From Pseudomonadota bacterium (GTDB taxonomy: Bacteria; Pseudomonadota; Alphaproteobacteria; Rhizobiales; Beijerinckiaceae): DNA of 7,074 nt. Both the position numbers and the translations under genes were made by a program. The notes beneath the pieces are model-generated. The model made no database searches, was not told the DNA's origin, and saw only the letters and a list, made by a program, of their open reading frames with translations. Shown here in pieces: positions 1 through 5,697 of the stretch. The DNA lies in NCBI GenBank assembly GCA_023422485.1, contig JAGTAM010000406.1, forward strand, positions 1 to 7,074, written 5' to 3'. Each line of letters starts with the position of its first letter. The first letter of the stretch is position 1.

Positions 1-39
1 CCTCATGCTGAGGCGTCCGCGAAGCGGGCCTCGAATCAC
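1..39 (+). repeat. Intergenic palindromic repeat, copy A
   Basis: This copy opens with CCTCATGCTGAGGCG (1-15), continues with a small hairpin CCGC-GAA-GCGG (17-27) and closes with CTCGAATCAC (30-39). The same outer blocks occur in reverse orientation at 91-132 around a different internal hairpin, which marks both as members of one family with a variable stem. From memory, repeats beginning CCTCATGCTGAGG and ending CTCGAAGCA are scattered between genes in Rhizobiales genomes; this was not searched. The copy may extend left of the window. Confidence 0.65.
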
Positions 40-90
40 GCCGCGCCGTTCATCCCGTCAGACCGATGCTACGGGATCGGCCGTTCCGGG

Positions 91-132
91 GTGCTTCGAG
101 GCCGAGCTTTCGCTCGGCGCCTCAGCATGAGG
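91..132 (-). repeat. Intergenic palindromic repeat, copy B (inverted)
   Basis: On the minus strand this copy starts with the same 15 bases as copy A (132 down to 118, exact inverted match to 1-15). It then carries a perfect 7-bp hairpin (arms 101-107 and 112-118, loop TTTC) and ends in CTCGAAGCAC (100 down to 91). Copies A and B face each other across about 50 bp, so a transcript through the region could fold either into two small hairpins or into one large stem. The pair lies 41 bp beyond the stop of the minus-strand MarR gene. It could help end or protect that transcript, but there is no U-tract of a classical terminator. Confidence 0.65.
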
Positions 133-172
133 GGCGAGGTGCTTGCCAGTATCGAACCCGGTCCAGCGCTCT

Positions 173-691
173 TCACAGCCGGTAGCGGATCTGGTCGGTC
201 CAGAAACGCTCTAGGCGGGAGAGCGCGAGGTTGAGGCGGCCGAAATCGTCCTCGGAGATGCCGCCGATCGGCTGGATCGTGCGGGCGTGCTTGTCGTAGA
301 GGCCCTGGATCAGGTCGTGGACCTCGCGGCCCATCGGGGTCAGGCTGATGCGCACCGAGCGCCGGTCGGTCTTGGAGCGGGCGTGGTGCAGGAAGCCGGC
401 CTCGACCAGCTTCTTGACGTTGTAGGACACGTTGGAGCCGAGATAGTAGCCCTTGGAGCGCAGCTCGCTGGCGGTCAGCTCCTTGTCGCCGATGTTGTAG
501 AGCAGCAGCGCCTGGACGCTGTTGACGTCCTCCCGGCCGCGCCGGTCGAACTCGTCCTTGATGACGTCGAGGAGGCGGCGGTGCAGCCGCTCCACGAGGT
601 GCAGTGCCTCCAGATAGGAGCCGGCGGCGCCCTGGGCTTCGGGGGCGGCGTCCGTGGTCTTGAGGGCGGTGTTAGCGGCCTTCGTGCTCAT
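173..691 (-). CDS. MarR-family winged-helix transcriptional regulator
   Basis: A 172-residue cytoplasmic DNA-binding protein, predicted to act as a homodimer on palindromic operators. After a low-complexity Ala-rich tail (1-24) come a dimerisation helix (about 25-50), the helix-turn-helix (about 72-101, including GSNVSYNVKKLVEAGF as recognition helix) and the wing, with the MarR-typical DRR (109-111) followed by LTPMG (117-121). A C-terminal helix (about 145-170) completes the dimer interface. The ATG is supported by AGGAAGG on the minus strand (699-705), 7 bases upstream. The YLEALHL and GYYLGSNVSYN stretches resemble the Rhizobiales regulators related to LdtR, which controls L,D-transpeptidase and stress genes; that closer assignment is from memory and tentative. 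The gene is monocistronic as far as visible, with 161 bp of upstream sequence containing a palindrome at 802-821 that could be its operator. The ligand is unknown. Confidence 0.9.
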   Translation of the reverse strand: MSTKAANTALKTTDAAPEAQGAAGSYLEALHLVERLHRRLLDVIKDEFDRRGREDVNSVQALLLYNIGDKELTASELRSKGYYLGSNVSYNVKKLVEAGFLHHARSKTDRRSVRISLTPMGREVHDLIQGLYDKHARTIQPIGGISEDDFGRLNLALSRLERFWTDQIRYRL

Positions 692-801
692 CGTGGTGCC
701 TTCCTGTCGGTTCGTGCCGGCTCTTGCTGGCCGGCCTCGCTTATGAGGTGAACCTAGCCCCCACCGATGAAAGCCGATTTAAGCGACAGGATGAACTCGC
801 G

Positions 802-821
802 ATTTACTTCTGTCGGTAAAT
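802..821. promoter_or_regulatory. Candidate operator upstream of the MarR gene
   Basis: ATTTAC (802-807) and GTAAAT (816-821) form a perfect 6-bp inverted repeat with an 8-base spacer, 20 bp in all. It lies in an AT-rich patch about 110 bp upstream of the MarR start codon and 31 bp past the stop of the membrane-protein gene. The heptamer CGATTTA, which overlaps the left arm (800-806), also occurs at 775-781. MarR proteins usually bind palindromes of about this size and often repress their own gene, so this is a reasonable autoregulatory site. That role is inference. I could not define convincing -35 and -10 boxes. Confidence 0.35.
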
Positions 822-852
822 GCAAAATGAAACGATGATGTTGACCTCTTGT

Positions 853-1320
853 TCAGCCTACATCGCGGGCCGCCAGCCAGGATAACACGAAGTAAACGGC
901 GACAATGCTTGCCTGCACTGCGATCACCGGCATCGACATCGGCAGGAGCTGCGGCGTCAGCAGCGCCAGCGTCAGCGCCGAGGTCGCGGCGAGCAGCCAG
1001 ACCACCCCGCCCCAGGCGCTCGTCAGCCACAGGCCGACCGCCGCCACGAAGTCGATCACCGCGAAGTAGACGATCGCCGATTGCCGGCCCATCGGCAGGT
1101 CGGCGAACGGCGTCCGGTCGGGGATCAGGTCCAGGATCTCGCCCCAGGTCGCGAGCCCCTTGGCGAGCCAGACCAGGGCGGTGATGCGCATGAACCAGAC
1201 CAGCACCACGTCCCAGCGGGTCTGCGCCCGCGGGGCGGTGCCCTCGATCCGGTCGCCGTTCCCGGTGCTCGGCCGCCCGCGCCCGTCGAGGGTGGTGCCG
1301 ACCTTGGCAAGCGCCTTCAC
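853..1320 (-). CDS. Four-helix inner-membrane protein, DUF6163-like
   Basis: A 155-residue protein of unknown function. Residues 1-35 are polar and probably cytoplasmic. Four hydrophobic segments follow at about 36-57 (starting WDVVLVWFMRITALVWLAKG), 81-101, 104-122 and 129-151, so an inner-membrane location is likely. There is no cleavable signal peptide or obvious enzymatic motif. The pattern recalls the alphaproteobacterial DUF6163 family; this is recognition from memory and moderately sure. The start is GTG: its bases overlap the stop of the upstream hydrolase gene as GTGA (1317-1320 on the minus strand). This implies co-transcription and translational coupling, and fits the lack of a strong ribosome binding site of its own. 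Its tie to the hydrolase suggests a conserved pair, but nothing in the sequence shows what it does. Confidence 0.8.
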   Translation of the reverse strand: MKALAKVGTTLDGRGRPSTGNGDRIEGTAPRAQTRWDVVLVWFMRITALVWLAKGLATWGEILDLIPDRTPFADLPMGRQSAIVYFAVIDFVAAVGLWLTSAWGGVVWLLAATSALTLALLTPQLLPMSMPVIAVQASIVAVYFVLSWLAARDVG

Positions 1321-2486
1321 GACCGGAGTCCCGCGCCCGGCGCCGCATCGCGCGGGCCCTGGCTGCCGTCGAAGCGCGGCTCGGTGGGATCGGGCGGGTC
1401 GAAAGCGGTCTCGATCGCCGCGCCGTCGACCGCGTCCAGGGTGGCGGGCTGCCAGGCCGGCCGGTTGTCCTTGTCGATGATCACCGCCCGCACGCCCTCG
1501 TAGAAATCGTGTCCGCGCATCACCCGTTCGGCCAGACGGTACTCGGCGAGCATGGCCTCGGCGAATCCGAGTTCGCCGCCCCGGCGCATCAGCGCCTGGG
1601 CGATGATCAGGCTCGTGGGCGAGCGGGTGCGGATCGTCTTCGCGCTCGACGCCGCGAAGGCGGAGCCCTCCCCCGCCGCCGCGTCGAGGCGGCAGAGCAC
1701 CTCCGCGACGGTGTCGGCGGAAAAGCAGGCATCGATCAGCGCCCGCTCGGGGACGAGGGGGCCGGTCTCCGGTGCGGGCGCATCGAGGCCCTCGAAGGCG
1801 TCGGCGATCGCCCCGCCGCCCGCGAGCCGGTCAATGAGGGTTTCGAAATCGGCTGCCCGCGCCGCATGGGTCGCGAGCCCCACCGCCAGCGCGTCGCCCG
1901 CGCCGATCCGGGCGCCCGTCAGCGCGAGGTAGCGCCCGGTGCAGCCGGGCAGGCGCGGCAGGGCGTAGGTCGCGCCGACGTCGGGGAAGAAGCCGATGCC
2001 GGTCTCGGGCATGGCGAAGCTGTAGCTCTCCGCCGCGACCCGCACGTCGCCGTGCAGCGAGATGCCGACGCCCCCGCCCATGACGATGCCCTCGATCAGG
2101 GCGATGTAGGGCTTCGGGAAGGTCTTCACGGTGGCGTCGAGCCAGTATTCCCCGCGCCAGAACGCCATCACGTCGGCGTGGCGCCCGGCCCGGCCCAGGG
2201 CGTGGATCTGGCGGATGGCGCCGCCCGCGCAGAAGGCGCGCCCGCTCGAGCCGCGCACCACGACCCGGGTGACCCGCGCATCCGCGGCCCAGGCCCGGAG
2301 CTGGCGGTGCATCGCCTCCACCATCGGCAGGGTCAGGGCATTGAGGGCCTTCGGCCGCTTCAGGGTGATCAGCCCGGCCTCTCCGCGGGTCTCGAAGGCG
2401 ATTTCGGGCTCGGCCAGTTCCGCGCGCACGTCCTCTCGCAAGATCCCTTGCCCGATCCCCTGCCCGCCCCCTTGCCCACCCGACAT
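1317..2486 (-). CDS. 3-hydroxyisobutyryl-CoA hydrolase-like protein (enoyl-CoA hydratase/isomerase superfamily)
   Basis: A crotonase-fold enzyme, 389 residues from the chosen start. The likely reaction is hydrolysis of 3-hydroxyisobutyryl-CoA to free acid and CoA in cytosolic valine breakdown (EC 3.1.2.4). The core starts near residue 29 (IAFETRGEAGLITLKRP). FCAGGAIR (85-92) and MGGGVGIS (136-143) build the CoA and oxyanion site, and MPETGIGFFPDVG (159-171) has the Glu (161) and Asp (169) that mark the hydrolase branch over plain hydratases. The usual GGD after the Cys-Ala is GGA here. The C-terminal part (about 240-360), including MRGHDFYEGVRA, matches the ECH_2 layout. An ATG at 2484-2486 is preferred because GGAG (2493-2496, minus strand) lies 6 bases upstream. 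Other starts are ATG at 2517-2519 (weaker GGGAG) and one at 2637-2639, which would add an Arg/Ser-rich tail unlike the family. The N-terminus is an odd Gly/Gln repeat. The gene overlaps the membrane-protein gene by 4 bases. Confidence 0.85.
   Translation of the reverse strand: MSGGQGGGQGIGQGILREDVRAELAEPEIAFETRGEAGLITLKRPKALNALTLPMVEAMHRQLRAWAADARVTRVVVRGSSGRAFCAGGAIRQIHALGRAGRHADVMAFWRGEYWLDATVKTFPKPYIALIEGIVMGGGVGISLHGDVRVAAESYSFAMPETGIGFFPDVGATYALPRLPGCTGRYLALTGARIGAGDALAVGLATHAARAADFETLIDRLAGGGAIADAFEGLDAPAPETGPLVPERALIDACFSADTVAEVLCRLDAAAGEGSAFAASSAKTIRTRSPTSLIIAQALMRRGGELGFAEAMLAEYRLAERVMRGHDFYEGVRAVIIDKDNRPAWQPATLDAVDGAAIETAFDPPDPTEPRFDGSQGPRDAAPGAGLRS
2442..2477 (-). repeat. 12-bp tandem repeat (x3), G-quadruplex-like, at the 5' end of the hydrolase gene
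   Basis: On the coding (minus) strand, three adjacent 12-bp units of the form GGGCARGGG plus GGC or ATC encode G-Q-G-(G/I) three times. In plus-strand terms the C runs lie at 2445-2447, 2451-2453, 2457-2460, 2463-2465, 2467-2471 and 2475-2477, with another at 2479-2481. Loops are only 1-3 bases, which satisfies the standard four-tract quadruplex pattern with runs to spare. With the preferred start, the block begins at about the fourth codon. It uses mostly GGG glycine codons, while the rest of the gene prefers GGC. Because the unit is 12 bp, loss or gain of a copy would keep the frame. Confidence 0.7.
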
Positions 2487-2619
2487 TCCGCGCTCCACCG
2501 CCGTGCTCCACTCCGCCATGCCGCTCCCGCGCGGACGTCCGCTGCCCGGCCGCGCGGGCCTCTTAGACGAACTCCCGGCGACAGCGTCAACGCTGCGCGG
2601 CGATGCCTCCCGCACTGCG

Positions 2620-2649
2620 TTGTTTGGCAGTTTATTCACATTTGTTTGG
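2620..2649. promoter_or_regulatory. Divergent promoter region with a direct repeat
   Basis: The region between the hydrolase start and the GGDEF-EAL start contains the only clearly AT-rich stretch nearby (about 2617-2663). TTGTTTGG occurs twice, at 2620-2627 and 2642-2649, a 22-bp period that places both copies on nearly the same face of the helix, and GGTTGGC follows the second. Such spacing suits a dimeric regulator or a -35-like element plus an activator site. Because the two genes diverge, the region must hold promoters for both. I could not assign -35 and -10 boxes with confidence. Confidence 0.35.
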
Positions 2650-2662
2650 TTGGCTTTTCTTC

Positions 2663-2698
2663 ATGAGTGCCAGCCCCGTTGCCGAGTGGAGTCGATGA
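2663..2698 (+). other. Possible 11-codon leader ORF coupled to the GGDEF-EAL gene
   Basis: ATG at 2663 opens a short frame reading MSASPVAEWSR and ending in TGA at 2696-2698. The stop overlaps the GGDEF-EAL start codon as ATGA (2695-2698), the classic arrangement for translational coupling. No Shine-Dalgarno sequence precedes the leader ATG, which stands after a T-rich stretch; it could only be used if the transcript begins close to it. This may be chance, and nothing in the peptide suggests a function. Confidence 0.2.
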
Positions 2699-4803
2699 GC
2701 TGCCCCTATCTCGACCCGCTGCCGGCCGATCTGGGCGAGATCGAGCCCCTGTCGTTTGCAAAGATGATCGAGGTTCTCCCCATCGGCGCGATGACCTGCG
2801 ACCTGAGGACCTTTACGATCGACTACGCGAACGCCTGCTCGATCCAACTCCTGCACACCATCCGCGACTCGCTGGATTTCGATCCGGAACAGATCGTCGG
2901 AACCTGCATCGACGTCTTCCACCGCCAGCCCGGCTATCAGCGCGGACTGCTCTCCAACCCTGACGCCCTGCCCCACAAGGCCCGCATCCGCTTCGGCGAC
3001 GAGTGGCTCGACCTGCACATCCACCCGCTGCCGGACTCGCAGGGTCGTGTCGTGCGCGCGCTGCTGGTCTGGGCGATCGCGACCGCGGAGGTGGCCAAGG
3101 AGCACGAGGAGTACAAGCTCCTGCGCATGATCGACGACATGCCGGTGGCGGTGATGACGGTCGATCCGGCGAGCTTCGCGATCACCTACATGAACGAGAC
3201 CTCGAAGCGCACGCTCTCGCAGATCGAGAACCTGCTGCCGGTCAAGCCGGACGCCCTGCTCGGCCAGTCGATCGACATCTTCCACCGCCACCCGGAGCAC
3301 CAGCGCCGGCTCCTGGCCGATCCGCGCAACCTGCCTCATCGTGCCCAGATCAAGCTCGGACCCGAGGTGCTGGATCTGCAGGTCTCCGCGGTGACGGGCA
3401 CGAGCGGCGACTATATCGGTCCGATGCTGACGTGGTCGGTGATCACCCACCAGGTCGCTGCCGAAGCGCGGATCCAGCAGCTCGCCCACTACGATACCCT
3501 CACGGGGCTGGCCAACCGCACCACCTTCCGCGAGCATCTGGAGGCCGCCCTCAGCCGGCCGCAGCCCTTCCACGGGCTGCTGTTCATCGACCTCGACGGC
3601 TTCAAGCTCGTCAACGACGCCAACGGCCATCTCGTCGGCGACGCGTTGCTGAAGCGGGTCGCCGACCGGCTGCGGGGGCATTGCCGCAGCCCGGAGGTGA
3701 CCGTCGCGCGCCTCGGCGGCGACGAGTTCGCGATCCTGATCCAGGGCGGCGACACGAGGGCGGCGACGGACCTCGCCGAAGCCCTGGTGGAGGCGCTGGT
3801 CGCGCCCTTCCTGATCGAGGACGAGCGGCGCCTGCAGATCGGCGCGAGCATCGGCATCGCGGTCGCACCCCTGCACGGGGCCGACTCGGAAACGCTGCTC
3901 TCGCGCGCCGACATGGCGCTCTACGCTGCGAAAGCCGCCGGCAAGAACACCTTCCGCGTCTTCCAGCCGGAGATGGAGCAGCGGATGACGCAGCGGGTCC
4001 GCCTGGAGGCGAAGCTGCGGCAGGCGCTCGAAGAGAAGAACGGCCTGTTCCTGTTCTACCAGCCGATCACGGATATCCGCACCGGCCGGGTGACGACGCG
4101 CGAGGGGCTGATCCGCTGGCACCATTCGGGGCGCGGCTGGATCTCACCCGGCGATTTCATCCCGATTGCCGAGGAGAGCGGGCTGATCGACGAGATCGGG
4201 ACCTGGGTGCTGCATCGCGCCTGCACGGATGCGATGAGCTGGGAGGACGAGGCGCGGGTCGCGGTCAACGTCTCGCCGCGCCAGCTCGGCACCGGTCGTC
4301 TGCTCCAGGCCGTGCTCGCCGCCCTCGTGGCCAGCGGCCTGCCGCCGCAACGCCTCGAACTCGAAGTGACCGAGAGCGCGCTGCTCAACGACCATGTCGA
4401 TTGCATGGGCGAGCTGCGCCGGGTCCGCGGCCTGGGCGTGCGCATCGCGCTCGACGATTTCGGCACCGGCTTCTCGTCCCTGGCGCATCTGCGCGCCTTT
4501 CCGTTCGACAAGATCAAGATCGACGGCTCCTTCGTGCGCGACGCGACCAGCCGCCCGGATTGCGCAGCGATCGTCGGGGTCGTCGCGGATCTCGGCCGCC
4601 GCCTCGGCGTGACGACGGTGGCCGAAGGCGTCGAGACCGCAGCCCACTTGGCCCTCGTCACCGCGGAGGGGTGCAGCGAGGTTCAGGGCTACCTGCTCGG
4701 CCGTCCCGCGCCGCATCCGCGCGATGTCACGACCATCGAAGGTCTCGTGGCGCATGCGGCGCAGGGGCCGGAGGAGCCGAACGCCGACAACGAGGCCGCG
4801 TGA
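2695..4803 (+). CDS. PAS-PAS-GGDEF-EAL protein, dual-domain cyclic-di-GMP enzyme
   Basis: A 702-residue soluble protein with no membrane segment or signal peptide. Two related PAS-like modules come first (about 21-133 and 144-256); they share a CIDVFHRQP/SIDIFHRHP block with the same following pattern, and this type resembles PAS domains of alphaproteobacterial chemoreceptors. The GGDEF domain (about 259-430) keeps GGDEF at 341-345, so diguanylate cyclase activity is possible. The product-inhibition RxxD is not at its usual place; the nearest match is RSPE, one residue further out. The EAL domain (about 440-690) reads EGL (470-472) instead of EAL but keeps the metal and catalytic residues: Glu470, Asn525, Glu557, DDFGTG (587-592), Lys608, Glu644 and Gln664. 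It may therefore make and degrade cyclic-di-GMP under control of a PAS signal. The start ATG follows GTGGAG (2686-2691) at short spacing. The frame stays open far upstream (to 2131), but that part lies opposite the hydrolase gene and lacks family character. No partner gene adjoins it. Confidence 0.9.
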   Translation: MSCPYLDPLPADLGEIEPLSFAKMIEVLPIGAMTCDLRTFTIDYANACSIQLLHTIRDSLDFDPEQIVGTCIDVFHRQPGYQRGLLSNPDALPHKARIRFGDEWLDLHIHPLPDSQGRVVRALLVWAIATAEVAKEHEEYKLLRMIDDMPVAVMTVDPASFAITYMNETSKRTLSQIENLLPVKPDALLGQSIDIFHRHPEHQRRLLADPRNLPHRAQIKLGPEVLDLQVSAVTGTSGDYIGPMLTWSVITHQVAAEARIQQLAHYDTLTGLANRTTFREHLEAALSRPQPFHGLLFIDLDGFKLVNDANGHLVGDALLKRVADRLRGHCRSPEVTVARLGGDEFAILIQGGDTRAATDLAEALVEALVAPFLIEDERRLQIGASIGIAVAPLHGADSETLLSRADMALYAAKAAGKNTFRVFQPEMEQRMTQRVRLEAKLRQALEEKNGLFLFYQPITDIRTGRVTTREGLIRWHHSGRGWISPGDFIPIAEESGLIDEIGTWVLHRACTDAMSWEDEARVAVNVSPRQLGTGRLLQAVLAALVASGLPPQRLELEVTESALLNDHVDCMGELRRVRGLGVRIALDDFGTGFSSLAHLRAFPFDKIKIDGSFVRDATSRPDCAAIVGVVADLGRRLGVTTVAEGVETAAHLALVTAEGCSEVQGYLLGRPAPHPRDVTTIEGLVAHAAQGPEEPNADNEAA

Positions 4804-4893
4804 CGACAGCCACGGCGAAGGGCCTCTGCGCGTCTCGCAGGCGGTCGGCTGCGACCCCGTCCACGCCCGAACCGAAACCGCATCGATCCAAGG

Positions 4894-4933
4894 GCATCAT
4901 GCTGAATGCGGCTCTGAATTGCTCTCATGATGC
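4894..4933. repeat. 8-bp inverted repeat in the gap after the GGDEF-EAL gene
   Basis: GCATCATG (4894-4901) and CATGATGC (4926-4933) are perfect inverted copies with a 24-base spacer, which itself holds CTGAAT twice (4902-4907 and 4914-4919). It could be a regulator site or an RNA stem. No T run follows, so it is not a standard terminator. An 8-bp match in a gap this long could be chance. Confidence 0.3.
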
Positions 4934-4980
4934 GCGGTGCTGCGGCAAACCGGTGTTCACCTCGCCGGCAGCCCCTTTCG

Positions 4981-4991
4981 GTTGTCACAAC
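4981..4991. promoter_or_regulatory. Perfect palindrome upstream of the DUF6894 gene
   Basis: GTTGTCACAAC reads the same on both strands around a central C. It sits about 120 bp before the DUF6894 start in a local AT-richer patch, and TTGTCA (4982-4987) differs by one base from the sigma-70 -35 consensus. It could be an operator overlapping a promoter, but I find no good -10 at the right distance. Confidence 0.25.
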
Positions 4992-5111
4992 GCGCGCATT
5001 TGTTGTTGAGCCCTGCCCGTATCTTCTGCACCTTCGAGGGGCGGGACGATGTTGCTTGGCCCATCGAGGCCGCGCCGACAGACGTCCCGGACGAGGCGGA
5101 AGGGGTGGACG

Positions 5112-5351
5112 TTGCCTCGCTACTTCTTCGATATCCATGACGAGGCCGCCGTCATCGACATCAGCGGCCGGGATTTGCCCGATCGCGTCGCCGCGCGGGC
5201 CGAGGCGCTGGCGCGCGGGGCCGCCTTCGCCGCCGATCCGCAGAAGCTCGGCGGCGCCGGTGTCGTCGTCGTGACGGTGCGCGACGAACCCGACAGCGTG
5301 GTGATGCGCCTGCGCCTCGTCTGCCAGATCGAGGACGTGGCGGGCGGCTGA
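5112..5351 (+). CDS. Small DUF6894-family protein
   Basis: A 79-residue cytoplasmic protein of unknown function. It begins PRYFFDIHDEAA and goes on to ISGRDLPDRVAARAEALARG (about 16-35), which is the DUF6894 signature: a PRYFF start, an acidic turn, then LPD and an Ala-rich helix. The C-terminal half ends in beta-like segments (GVVVVTVRDE and MRLRLVCQIEDV). From memory, these short proteins are very common and multicopy in Methylobacterium and Bradyrhizobium, without a known role. The start is TTG, chosen because the family begins at PRYFF and GGAAGGGG (5098-5105) lies 6 bases upstream. An in-frame ATG at 5049 would add 21 Arg-rich residues without family support. It stands alone between two gaps of more than 300 bp. 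Confidence 0.75.
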   Translation: MPRYFFDIHDEAAVIDISGRDLPDRVAARAEALARGAAFAADPQKLGGAGVVVVTVRDEPDSVVMRLRLVCQIEDVAGG

Positions 5352-5397
5352 CACGTTTGCGGGGGAAACCTCGGCCGTCCTCACGGGCGATGAGCGG

Positions 5398-5422
5398 GAT
5401 GCCATCGCCGCCGGATGGCATC
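5398..5422. repeat. 9-bp hairpin downstream of the DUF6894 gene
   Basis: GATGCCATC (5398-5406) and GATGGCATC (5414-5422) pair perfectly across a 7-base loop, 47 bp after the DUF6894 stop. The sequence after it is G- and A-rich, not T-rich, so a plus-strand intrinsic terminator is unlikely. It may act as a 3'-end stabiliser or a protein site. Confidence 0.45.
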
Positions 5423-5673
5423 GAGCCGCGGGGAAAAAGGAAGCCTGCCCTGCGGCAACGGCGCCTTTCGGGTCCGAATCGGGATGTGCTAGGCGCACAC
5501 CTCATGGCTGCGCGTGCCGCGGCGCTCCTCCCACCGATTCGTCTCGCGGGAAACCTCCGGTCGCCGGGCGGTTTTGGGGGATGCGAGCCCGGAATGCTCC
5601 GCCTCGGGCCATCGCCGATCGACTTGCCTTCGACCATGGCTCTGACGTCTTTGTCGCGATGCGCAACTGCCCC

Positions 5674-5697
5674 CGAGCCGGTGCCCCCTTCGGCTCG
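5674..5697 (+). promoter_or_regulatory. Hairpin in the hemB 5' region
   Basis: CGAGCCG (5674-5680) and CGGCTCG (5691-5697) form a 7-bp GC-rich stem with a 10-base loop, ending 33 bases before the hemB start codon. If it lies in the leader transcript it would be a stable structure just upstream of the ribosome binding region. A regulatory role is speculation. Confidence 0.3.

Larger units (their letters stand above)
4804..5111. other. 308-bp gap without a clear gene
   Basis: I see no convincing coding region, tRNA or classical terminator here. GGTCG (4843-4847) and CGACC (4852-4856) make a short 5-bp hairpin 40 bp past the GGDEF-EAL stop, but no T run follows. The notable elements are the 8-bp inverted repeat at 4894-4933 and the palindrome at 4981-4991. 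The promoter of the DUF6894 gene must lie here unless it is read through from upstream. Confidence 0.5.

Noticed and set aside
1..172. CRISPR array or tRNA in the repeat-bearing left end
   Set aside because: There are just two copies and they are inverted relative to each other; no cloverleaf or spacer pattern is present.
1509..2666. 385-codon plus-strand frame opposite the hydrolase
   Set aside because: The minus-strand hydrolase carries clear family motifs, while this frame has none.
2131..2694. N-terminal extension of the GGDEF-EAL protein
   Set aside because: It lies opposite the hydrolase coding region and the divergent promoter, with no domain-like sequence.
2632..4125. Long open frame on the minus strand opposite the GGDEF-EAL gene
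   Set aside because: It is antisense to a gene with intact catalytic motifs, and its translation is low-complexity Arg/Asp/Val sequence of the kind GC-rich codon bias produces.
4843..4856. Intrinsic terminator after the GGDEF-EAL gene
   Set aside because: The stem is only 5 bp and no T run follows.
3003..5009. 668-codon plus-strand frame overlapping the GGDEF-EAL gene
   Set aside because: Its Arg/Ala/Pro-rich translation has no recognisable domain and simply mirrors the real gene in another frame.
5398..5440. Intrinsic terminator after the DUF6894 gene
   Set aside because: The 9-bp hairpin is good, but it is followed by G- and A-rich sequence, not a U tract.
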